64,000 nucleotides of DNA from Polyangium fumosum (GTDB lineage Bacteria > Myxococcota_A > Polyangia > Polyangiales > Polyangiaceae). The DNA lies in NCBI RefSeq assembly GCF_005144585.1, contig NZ_SSMQ01000011.1:124001-188000 (forward strand). The letters are read 5' to 3'. The position numbers and the translations under genes were made by a program. A model generated the notes under the pieces. It was not told the origin of the DNA and did no database searches. It worked only from the letters and a program-made list of their open reading frames with translations. Below, in pieces: positions 16,969 to 24,376 of the stretch (the stretch's first letter is position 1; the number at the start of each line of letters is the position of its first letter).

Positions 16969-19224
16969 ATGCAGAACGCGGCACCGTGGGATGCGATCGT
17001 GATCGGCGGCGGGCCCGCGGGCTCGTCCGTCGCGACCTACCTCGGACGGGAAGGGCGGCGGGTGCTTCTGCTCGAACGGGAGCGGTTTCCGCGCGAGCAC
17101 ATCGGCGAATCGCTTTTGCCCGGCGTCTTGCCGTACCTCGACGCGCTCGGCGCGCGCGAGGCCGTGGAGAGCGCGGGCTTCGAGCGCAAGGAGGGACAAA
17201 CCTTCGTCTGGGGCCGCGATCGCACGCCGTGGGAGATCGATTTCCGCGAGCTCGACGTGCACCCGTACGCGTACTTCGTGGATCGGGGGCGCTTCGACGA
17301 GATCCTCCTGCGCAACGCCGAGAAGGCGGGGGCCACGGTGCGCGAGGGGTACGCGGTGACGCGCGTGATCTTCGAGAAGGGCCGCGCCGTCGGGGTGCGC
17401 GTGCGCGGGCCGGGCGGCGAGGAGCGAGACGAGCGGGCGAAGTTCGTCGTGGACGCGTCGGGGCAGAGCGCGCTCGTGGCGCGGAACGCGGATCTGCGGC
17501 GGGTCGTGCGCGGCCTCAAGAACGTGGCGGTGTGGGCCTACTGGGAGGACGCCGAGCGCCTGCCGGGGCACAAGCGCGCGCACATCCTGACGACGAGCAT
17601 CCCCGAGGGCTGGATCTGGGTGATCCCGCTGGGCAAGCGCACGAGCGTCGGGGTCGTGACCTCGGCGGCGACACGCGCGGAGCGGGACAAGCTCGGGGCG
17701 AAGGCGTGGTATGAGCAGGTGCTGCGCGCGTCGGAGGCGGCGTGGCCGCTGCTCGCGAACGCGCGTCGGGTGACGGAGGTGACGGGGGCGCGGGACTGGT
17801 CGTACCGCGCGCGGCGCCTCTCCGGGCCGGGGATCTTGCTCGCGGGCGACGCGGCCTGCTTCATCGATCCGATCCTCTCGACGGGCGTGCACCTCGCGAT
17901 GACGAGCGGCTTCTGGGCCGCGGCGTGCGTGCACAGCGCGCTCGACGAGCCGCGCCACGAGCCGTTTTTGCGACGCTTCTACGAGGAGACGTACGGCGCG
18001 ACCTACCGGGAGTTGCTCACGCAGGTGAAGGCCTTTTACAAGGCCGCGGGGCGCCGGGACTCGATCTTTTGGATGTCGAAGCAAATCCTGCGGGTCGGCG
18101 AGGCCGTCGCGCCGGAGCTCGCGTTCCTGTTCATCACGGCGGGCCTCTTGCGGAACGCGGCGGTGGACGCGCCGCACGATCCGGCCGCGCAGGTCCGCGC
18201 CGAGCTCGGCGAGCGGGCGCGGCTCCCCGCGGAGGAGCCGAAAAAAACGTTCTCGCCGGAGTTCCCTTCGGCGCGGTCGCGCTCGCGGATCGTGTCGCCG
18301 CCGATCGTGTGGCGGGTCGGGGAAGGCGGATCCGCGCAGCTCGTGAGTGTGCGGGCCGAGGGACTTCGCCTCCGGCTCGTCCGGCACGAGCCACGCAGCA
18401 TCACGGATCGGCCGCGGAAGAGTTATTTCGTGCTCGATCTGGTCGACGCCGGGCGGTTGCCGCTCGGGCTCGTGCTCGTCGAGGAAGGACGCGCGGCAGG
18501 CGAGCCGCTCGCGGGGGTCGCGCCGCGTCGGGCAGGTCGGTTGCTCGTCACGCTCCTCCCGTACCCCCGGTCGATGGGGGCTGCGCTCGGACAAGCCGAG
18601 CGACGCCCCCAAACCCCCATGCGTCCCCACGATCCCGCGGTCCTCGCGAAGCTCGAACAGACGCTCGTCGGCCTCGTCGCGGCCGCCGACGATCCCGCGA
18701 AGCCGCTCCTTCTGCGCCGCGTGCGTGCGCAGCTTCGAACGGCGCTCCGCGCGCCGGGCGTGTTGCCGGCCGAGATCACGGCGACGCCTTCGCGCGCCTT
18801 CCGCGGCGGCGGCGTCGCCGAGCCGCCGATGACCCTCGTCTTCCGCGCGAAACACCCGGAAAACCCCGTTCCGCGCGTCTACCTCCTGCTCGAAGCGCGC
18901 TTGCCGCCAGAGCTCGTCGACATCCCGATCCTGCGCACGCGCTTCTGCGACGTGTGGCTCCGGCCCGAGCGCGCGCGGGATGGCCGCCTCCTCGCCGAGG
19001 TGCCCGAGGTCCGGAGCCTCGTCGAAAGTGCCTGCGCTGCCATCTGGGACGCGACGCGCCCGGCGACGACGCTGCCCGCGGCGTTCGCGGCGGCCGAGGC
19101 GGCGCTCCGCGCGCTCACGCCGGCGGGGTACACTTTCGAGATCTCGGGTCGACTCGGGAGCACGGAGGATGGAGAGCTTCCCCCTTCGGCGACGGGCGCC
19201 ACGGAAGGCGCTTCCATCGGCTGA
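16969..19224 (+). CDS. Flavin-dependent halogenase-like oxidoreductase with a long C-terminal extension
   Basis: A 751-residue protein. Residues 1-430 form a group A flavin monooxygenase/halogenase domain: GxGxxG in VIGGGPAGSS (11-20), Lys74 in FERKEG, the WxWxIP motif (WIWVIP, 215-220) typical of flavin-dependent halogenases, GDAACF (293-298) and FxxPxxSxG (298-306). Such enzymes use FADH2, O2 and halide; whether this one halogenates is inference. Residues about 430-751 are an unrelated extension rich in Arg/Pro/Leu with no family I recognise, and contain a palindrome-like insert at 18576-18616. The ATG at 16969 has a GAGGAGAGAG site. The two radical-SAM genes downstream suggest a tailoring pathway. 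Confidence 0.9.
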   Translation: MQNAAPWDAIVIGGGPAGSSVATYLGREGRRVLLLERERFPREHIGESLLPGVLPYLDALGAREAVESAGFERKEGQTFVWGRDRTPWEIDFRELDVHPYAYFVDRGRFDEILLRNAEKAGATVREGYAVTRVIFEKGRAVGVRVRGPGGEERDERAKFVVDASGQSALVARNADLRRVVRGLKNVAVWAYWEDAERLPGHKRAHILTTSIPEGWIWVIPLGKRTSVGVVTSAATRAERDKLGAKAWYEQVLRASEAAWPLLANARRVTEVTGARDWSYRARRLSGPGILLAGDAACFIDPILSTGVHLAMTSGFWAAACVHSALDEPRHEPFLRRFYEETYGATYRELLTQVKAFYKAAGRRDSIFWMSKQILRVGEAVAPELAFLFITAGLLRNAAVDAPHDPAAQVRAELGERARLPAEEPKKTFSPEFPSARSRSRIVSPPIVWRVGEGGSAQLVSVRAEGLRLRLVRHEPRSITDRPRKSYFVLDLVDAGRLPLGLVLVEEGRAAGEPLAGVAPRRAGRLLVTLLPYPRSMGAALGQAERRPQTPMRPHDPAVLAKLEQTLVGLVAAADDPAKPLLLRRVRAQLRTALRAPGVLPAEITATPSRAFRGGGVAEPPMTLVFRAKHPENPVPRVYLLLEARLPPELVDIPILRTRFCDVWLRPERARDGRLLAEVPEVRSLVESACAAIWDATRPATTLPAAFAAAEAALRALTPAGYTFEISGRLGSTEDGELPPSATGATEGASIG
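18576..18616 (+). repeat. In-frame palindrome inside the halogenase-like gene
   Basis: GGGGGC-TG-CGCTCGG pairs with CCGAGCG-AC-GCCCCC around a five-base loop, followed by AAACCCCC. A close relative lies at 21543-21583 in the second radical-SAM gene, in the same reading frame relative to GGG-GCT. This suggests a small palindromic unit inserted into coding DNA without breaking the frame. Confidence 0.5.
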
Positions 19225-19316
19225 TTTTCCTGCGCGGAGGCGGCTGTCCCGAGCGTGCAAACTGGCTCGGGCTGGTGCAGCTTCGACGTATGGCGATCAC
19301 ATGCAGGGAAGAAGCG

Positions 19317-19670
19317 ATGCGCTGGGTGCATCGATATGCGATCGGCGGCGCGGCCTTCGCGGCCCTCCCGCTGCCGATCTCCACGACGGCGGGCCTCGCC
19401 GCGCTCGAGGTCCACATGCTCAACTTCATCGGCGGGGTCTACGACGAGCCCGTCGGCAACCTGAAGAGCCTCGCGGCGGGCGGCGGCCTCGAGATCATGG
19501 GGTCGGGCCTCAAGTTCGTGGCCACGCGCGCCTCCGCCTTCGTGCCCGGCCCGGCGGGCATCGTGATCCGGGTGGGCATCGCGGCGCTCGTGATCGAGTC
19601 CCTCGGCCGCGCGATCGTCGGGTATTTCGAGCGCAAGCACCCCGACAAGCTCTTTTCGGCCGCGGTCTAG
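19317..19670 (+). CDS. Small membrane protein with DUF697-like helices
   Basis: A 117-residue protein. I prefer the ATG at 19317 (AGGGAAG at six to seven bases) over the ATG at 19290. It has a hydrophobic segment, AAFAALPLPISTTAGLAALEVHML, resembling the 'PLPxxDxxxLxxLQxxM' pattern of DUF697 helices, and a second hydrophobic hairpin (FVPGPAGIVIRVGIAALVIESLGRAIVGYF) ending in a basic tail. It is likely membrane-inserted, with the C-terminus in the cytoplasm. DUF697 proteins often accompany GTPases, but none is here; it sits between the halogenase-like gene and the radical-SAM pair. The family call is tentative. Confidence 0.8.
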   Translation: MRWVHRYAIGGAAFAALPLPISTTAGLAALEVHMLNFIGGVYDEPVGNLKSLAAGGGLEIMGSGLKFVATRASAFVPGPAGIVIRVGIAALVIESLGRAIVGYFERKHPDKLFSAAV

Positions 19671-19699
19671 GGCCTCGTTCGTACTAAGATCGCGCCGTC

Positions 19700-21514
19700 G
19701 TGAAGGCGCTGATCAAAGTCGGCTATGCGTGCAACGAGAACTGCACGTTCTGCCACACGGCCGACATCCGCCACCTCGACGACACGTCCGAGCGGATCGA
19801 CTGGAAGATCGACCGCGCCAAGCGCCTCGGCGCGTCCATGGTCGTCCTCTCCGGCGGCGAGCCCACGATGCGGCCCGAGCTCTCGCGCTGGGCGCGCCGC
19901 ATCGCCGGGCACGGCCTCGACTTTGGCCTCGTCACGAACGGGCTGATGCTCTCGTACCGGAACGTCGTCGACGAGCTCGTGGGCGAGTGCCGCCTCCGCT
20001 ACGTCTACATGTCCCTGCACGGCGGCGCGCCCAAGGTCCACGGCTCCGTCGTCCGCGCCGACACGTTCCACAAGGCCATGCAGGCCATCGAGAACCTGCA
20101 CGGCAGGATCCCCGATCTCACGATCAACTGCGTGATCACGACGGCGAACGTGAAGCACTTGCTCGGCCTCGTCGATCGGCTGCTCCCGTTCGAGGACCTC
20201 TGCATCAAGTTCTCGATGACGCAGCCGAAGGGCGCGGCGAACCGGGCCTTCGACGTCATCGTGCCCGAGGTCGCCGCCTGCGCCGCGCGCGTGAACGAGG
20301 CGATCGCGTACGGGCTCGCGAAGCGGAGCGAGCGCGGGCCGCGCTTCGCGCACGACGGCCTGCCGTTTTGCCTGCTGCCGGGATACGAACACCTCTACGA
20401 CGATCTCAAGACGCACCGGTACGCGACGATGATCGAGGCCGATGAGGACGACTTCGTCCCTGTCGACGACGTGGCCAAGATCCAGCCCGAGGAGGTCTGC
20501 GGCGACTGCGCGCTGCGCGGCGCGTGTCCGGGGCTCTACCGCGGCTACCACGAGATCCACGGCGCGGGCGCGCTCCGGCCCGTCACGGATCGGCCCCGGG
20601 CGAACTCGTACAACTTCGTCCCCGAGCGCGACCTCGCGCGCCCGCCCGGCGCGCCGTGCCCGATCCGCGCGGACGGGACGAGCCCGTACGATCGCGGGCG
20701 CACGTTGCTGCTTCGCCTCAAGGACCGGATGCGCCTCTTCCGCACGGAGACGCGGGACTTTTCCGACGAGGAGCTCCTCGCCACCAAGGAGAGCGCCGGC
20801 CAGATCTACCTCGACGTCTCGACGAAGCTCGCGCCCGACGACTTCGCGAAGGACTTACGGAAGCTCCGCCCCGCGGCCGAGTGCGAGGCGTGCCCCGAGC
20901 GGCCGCGTTGCACCGGCGCCTGGGAGCCCGTGCCCGCGGACGTGTTCACGCGGGATGATCGCGACGTGATGGCGATCCTCGCGAACCTCTCGGGCCGCGT
21001 GCTCGACCTCGGCTGCGGCGAAGGGCCGTACCTCGAAGCGCTCGCGCGGCGCGCGGCGGAAGGGCACATCACGTACGTGGGCGTCGATCCGGATCCGCAG
21101 CGGCTCGCCGTCCTCGCGTCGCGCCACCCGTTCGCGCAGTTCGTGGAGGGCCGCGCGGAGGAGCTCGGCGAGGCGCTCGGCACGTTCGACCACGTGCTCG
21201 CGCTCCGCAGCGTGAACCACCTCGAAGATCCGGCGCGCGCGTTCGGCGCGGCGATCGCGCGGCTCAGGCCCGGCGGTACGCTCCTGCTCGTGGACAACGT
21301 CGCCTTTGGCCTCGTCCGCAGCCGCGCGCACGCGGCGCGCGCCGAGGCTGCGCCCGGGAACCGCTTCGAGCATTTTCGCAACGACGACGCGGCCCGTACC
21401 GCGCGGCGGCTCGAAGACAAGCCCTTGCGTCTCCTCGAACGCCGCGACATCGGCCGCGAGACCAGCAATCAGTGGATGTTGCGCTACGAGCGCACGGGAG
21501 AAATGCCGTCGTGA
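19700..21514 (+). CDS. Radical-SAM enzyme fused to a SAM-dependent methyltransferase
   Basis: A 604-residue fusion. The N-terminal radical-SAM core has the 4Fe-4S motif C-x3-C-x2-C (Cys11, Cys15, Cys18), VVLSGGEPTMRP (the GGE motif, about 48-60) and a TNG strand (79-81). Two auxiliary cysteine groups follow, C-x2-C-x5-C at 267-276 and at 395-404, like SPASM/twitch clusters. From about residue 430 there is a class I methyltransferase with motif I VLDLGCGEG (434-442) and an acidic D at GVDPDP. Radical-SAM chemistry would act on a peptide or small molecule, with the fused domain methylating it (inference). The downstream radical-SAM gene overlaps by four bases. Start is GTG. Confidence 0.92.
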   Translation: MKALIKVGYACNENCTFCHTADIRHLDDTSERIDWKIDRAKRLGASMVVLSGGEPTMRPELSRWARRIAGHGLDFGLVTNGLMLSYRNVVDELVGECRLRYVYMSLHGGAPKVHGSVVRADTFHKAMQAIENLHGRIPDLTINCVITTANVKHLLGLVDRLLPFEDLCIKFSMTQPKGAANRAFDVIVPEVAACAARVNEAIAYGLAKRSERGPRFAHDGLPFCLLPGYEHLYDDLKTHRYATMIEADEDDFVPVDDVAKIQPEEVCGDCALRGACPGLYRGYHEIHGAGALRPVTDRPRANSYNFVPERDLARPPGAPCPIRADGTSPYDRGRTLLLRLKDRMRLFRTETRDFSDEELLATKESAGQIYLDVSTKLAPDDFAKDLRKLRPAAECEACPERPRCTGAWEPVPADVFTRDDRDVMAILANLSGRVLDLGCGEGPYLEALARRAAEGHITYVGVDPDPQRLAVLASRHPFAQFVEGRAEELGEALGTFDHVLALRSVNHLEDPARAFGAAIARLRPGGTLLLVDNVAFGLVRSRAHAARAEAAPGNRFEHFRNDDAARTARRLEDKPLRLLERRDIGRETSNQWMLRYERTGEMPS

Positions 21515-23268
21515 CTGCTTCAGCTCCGTCCTCTCCACGCTCGGGGGCTCCGCTCGACGAGCGAGCTGCGCCCCCGAACCCCCCCCGCAGGCTCCCCGTC
21601 CTCGCCGCAGGCGCTGTCGAGACGTCCTTCGCCGACTTCCAGAACGAGGCGTTGCTCGGCGACGCGGAGGGCGGGGAGAAGACGCTCGCGCACGAGGCCG
21701 CCGCGCACGAAAAACGCAACTGGGTGCGCCTGTCCTACGATTGCAACAACCACTGCACGTTTTGCCTCGATTCGAATGCGCACGACGGCACGATGCGGGC
21801 GACGCAGGACATCAAGGTGCAGATCGTCGAGGGCCGGCGGCGCGGCGCCGATCGGCTGATCCTCTCGGGCGGCGAGCCGACGATGCACCCGAACTTCCTC
21901 GACTTCGTGAAGCTCGGGCGCCTCGCCGGCTACCGGAAGATCCAGACCGTGACGAACGGTCGCATGTTCCGTTACCCGGAGTTCCTCAACAAGGCCGCGG
22001 ACAACGGCTTGCACGAGATCACGTTCTCGCTGCACGGCCACACGGCGAAGCTACACGACGCGCTCGTCGGCACGCCCGGCGCGTTCGTGGAGGAGGTCGC
22101 GGGACTCAAGGCGGCGCTGGCGTCGCAGAGGTTCATCGTCAACGTCGACATCGTCATCAACAAGCAAAACGTCCGGCACCTGCCGGCGATGCTGGAGATG
22201 TTCATCGGCTGGGGCGTGAAGGAGTTCGACCTGCTGCACGTGATCCCCTTCGGCAACGCGTGGAGCGACGCGCGGCACCACCTGTTCTACGATCTCGACG
22301 GCAACCTCGAATACCTGCAGCAGGCCTTCGCGTACGCGCGGAGGCCCGACATCCACATCTGGCTGAACCGCTTCCCGCCGCCCTACGCCGAGGGTTTTGA
22401 GGATCTGATCCAGGATCCTTATAAATTGAACGATGAAGTTCGCGGTCGGCGCGAGGAGTACGATCGGTACCTCTCGCTCGGCAAGAAGCTCATGTGTCGC
22501 GAGCCCGAGCGGTGCAAGTACTGCTACCTGGAGAGCCTCTGCGACACGCTCGACGAGGTGATCGACGTGCGCAAGGCCGAGGAGGTGGACGTGCTCCGCT
22601 ACGCCGGCGAGCCGCCCCTCGCGGGCAAGCTGCCGGAAGCACACGCAGCGCGGATCGTGGCGGCGAACCTGGAGGAGGCCGCGGCGCTCGCAGCGAAGGC
22701 GACGCCGGGCGCGATCGAGCTCGAGCTCGCGTCCTACGAGGGGTTGTCCGAGGCGCTCTCCCCCGAAGGTCTGCTCTTCGGCAAGAAGCTCGTGGCCTGT
22801 TACACGGGTGATCCCGCCGCAATCGAGCCCCTGCTCGGAATCCCCCGGTCCTTCGAGGTCCGCACCTTCCTCACGAAGGCAACGGAGCCCGTGATCCGCA
22901 GGCTGGATCCCCCGCCGGAAAACCTCGTGCTCGTGCAGCAAAACTACGACCTCGTGTCGGACGCCCACGCAAACGACGTCGACACGAAATCGTTTTTCGC
23001 GGCGTACCCCCATCCCGTCCCCGTGGAGAACGTACCCGCCTGCGTGGCAGGAAGGCCCGTGCGGCCCGCCGCGCGGACGCTGGACCTCGCGATGCTCGGC
23101 ACCGACGCGCGCATCGACATGACAGCGTTCACGAAGCGCTACGTGGCCGACGGGTTCTACACGAAGGCACTCCGCTGCAAGGACTGCCGCGAGAACACCT
23201 CCTGCCGTGGCGTGCACGTGAACTGGGTTCGCGCCCACGGCTTCGGGGCGCTGGCGCCCATCGGCTAG
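21511..23268 (+). CDS. Second radical-SAM protein with C-terminal auxiliary-cluster cysteines
   Basis: A 585-residue protein starting at a GTG inside the GTGA overlap with the upstream gene, implying coupled translation. The first 65 residues are a Pro/Ala-rich leader interrupted by a palindrome-encoded segment. The core shows C-x3-C-x2-C (Cys78, Cys82, Cys85), LILSGGEPTMHP and TVTNG, then a partial TIM barrel through about residue 300. Cysteines in CREPERCKYCYLESLC and, near the end, CKDCRENTSC suggest auxiliary Fe-S clusters of SPASM type. With its neighbour it makes a two-enzyme maturation set; no obvious precursor peptide gene is seen. Repeat copy F starts eight bases after the stop. Confidence 0.92.
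   Translation: MTASAPSSPRSGAPLDERAAPPNPPRRLPVLAAGAVETSFADFQNEALLGDAEGGEKTLAHEAAAHEKRNWVRLSYDCNNHCTFCLDSNAHDGTMRATQDIKVQIVEGRRRGADRLILSGGEPTMHPNFLDFVKLGRLAGYRKIQTVTNGRMFRYPEFLNKAADNGLHEITFSLHGHTAKLHDALVGTPGAFVEEVAGLKAALASQRFIVNVDIVINKQNVRHLPAMLEMFIGWGVKEFDLLHVIPFGNAWSDARHHLFYDLDGNLEYLQQAFAYARRPDIHIWLNRFPPPYAEGFEDLIQDPYKLNDEVRGRREEYDRYLSLGKKLMCREPERCKYCYLESLCDTLDEVIDVRKAEEVDVLRYAGEPPLAGKLPEAHAARIVAANLEEAAALAAKATPGAIELELASYEGLSEALSPEGLLFGKKLVACYTGDPAAIEPLLGIPRSFEVRTFLTKATEPVIRRLDPPPENLVLVQQNYDLVSDAHANDVDTKSFFAAYPHPVPVENVPACVAGRPVRPAARTLDLAMLGTDARIDMTAFTKRYVADGFYTKALRCKDCRENTSCRGVHVNWVRAHGFGALAPIG
21543..21583 (+). repeat. In-frame palindrome inside the second radical-SAM gene
   Basis: GGGGGC, CGCTCG, CGAGCG and GCCCCC in order, followed by GAACCCCC. 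It resembles the unit at 18576-18616 in layout and reading frame. It encodes part of the non-conserved N-terminal leader, so insertion here would be tolerated. Confidence 0.45.
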
Positions 23269-23275
23269 CGTTGCG

Positions 23276-23577
23276 CTGGGGCTTTGCCCCAGGCCCCACC
23301 AGGGGTTGTCCACCCCTGGACCCGGACCAGCCAGGGGCTGGACCCAGGCTCGATGACCTGCGCTCCGCGCAGCTCATCGAACAGGCCCGGTCAAGACCAG
23401 CAACGACCCTGCCCACCAAGACCGCCGCGCGGCTGGTTCGGCTGGCACCCTGGGTTCTTCGTCGGCCTGTTTGAAAAACTGCGCACCGCGCAGTTTTTCA
23501 ACCCTGGGTCCAGCCCCTGGCTGGTCCGGGGTCGAGGGGGCGGACAGCCCCCCGCGGGGTCCGGGGCAGCGCCCCGG
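23276..23577. repeat. Palindromic hairpin-array repeat, copy F (complete, 302 bp)
   Basis: Near-identical in arms and core orientation to copy B. It fills a convergent gap: the left H1 starts 8 bases after the stop at 23268 and the right H1 ends 13 bases before the opposing stop at 23590, so the element is almost the entire spacer. H3 is CCAGCC/GGCTGG in both arms, with loops AGG and CCT; H4 is mirror-placed as in copy B. Confidence 0.92.
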
Positions 23578-23589
23578 CGCGGGGTGGCG

Positions 23590-24315
23590 TCAGGGGACGA
23601 GCGTGCAGCCGGTGAGGACGCCCGCGAGCATCTCGCCGCGGGGCTGGCCTTCCCAGCCGCTTTCCCAGTGGAAGGTGGGGGCCTTGAGCTTGCCTTCCAC
23701 GGTGTACTTGCACTTCACGCTGAAGCGCGTGGTGGGCAGGTTGCCTGCGAGGGCGGGCTCGCTCCAGAGGCCGGCGGCGACGAACTGCACGTTGTCCGTC
23801 GAGGTGTAGGGCCGCAGCGTCTTCTTGTCGTCGGTGGCGTCGCCCTTGCTCCAGGCCTTCGACGGCGACTCGAAGCCGCAGTGCCTGCCTGCGACCTCGT
23901 CTGTCGCGGCGCAGTTGAGCTCGCGTTTGTCGCCGGCCACCAGCGTGATCTCGACGTCCACGGTCTGGCCTGGCTTCCATGCGGGGCCGCGCGGGCCGCC
24001 GCCGCCGCGCTCTTGACCGAGCAGCGCGAAGCCTGCGGCCAGCGTGCCTACGACGACCACGAAGAGCACCATGCTCTTGCCGAGGGATGCCGAGCTCGGC
24101 GGCGGTGCGCGCCTTGGCGCGGCTTTGCCGGCCTTGGGCTGCTTCTTCGCGGGCGCCTTTGCGGGCGCGGCTTTTGCGGCGGCAGGGGGGGCCTTTGCTT
24201 CGGCTTTTGCCTCGGCCTTCGGAGCCTCTGCTTGGGCTTCGGCTTCGGGCTCGTCGTGGCCCTCGTCCTCGGCTCCGCCTTCGTCCTTGTCCTCGTCCGG
24301 TTCTTTCTCGGCCAT
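23590..24315 (-). CDS. Single-pass membrane protein with Ala/Lys/Glu-rich cytoplasmic tail
   Basis: A 241-residue protein. Residues 1-75 are a disordered Glu/Ala/Lys/Pro-rich tail, followed by one transmembrane helix (SMVLFVVVVGTLAAGFALLG, about 80-100) and an exported C-terminal domain of about 140 residues. That domain contains VDVEITLVAGDKRELNCA and several cysteines (C-x-F, KCKY, GCTL), which look like an extracytoplasmic beta domain with disulfides. The topology (N-in, C-out) follows from the single helix and the basic residues before it. No family is recognised. It is convergent with the radical-SAM genes and divergent from the KAS III-like gene at 24377. Confidence 0.82.
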   Translation of the reverse strand: MAEKEPDEDKDEGGAEDEGHDEPEAEAQAEAPKAEAKAEAKAPPAAAKAAPAKAPAKKQPKAGKAAPRRAPPPSSASLGKSMVLFVVVVGTLAAGFALLGQERGGGGPRGPAWKPGQTVDVEITLVAGDKRELNCAATDEVAGRHCGFESPSKAWSKGDATDDKKTLRPYTSTDNVQFVAAGLWSEPALAGNLPTTRFSVKCKYTVEGKLKAPTFHWESGWEGQPRGEMLAGVLTGCTLVP

Positions 24316-24376
24316 GGCGCGCGGACTCTACCTTCCTCCGCCCCGCTTCTCAAACCTTCTGTTACCCTCCGCGCCC

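Noticed and set aside
5031-23577. CRISPR array interpretation of the dispersed repeats
   Set aside because: Copies are 280-330 bp, kilobases apart, internally palindromic, and have no regular spacers or cas genes.
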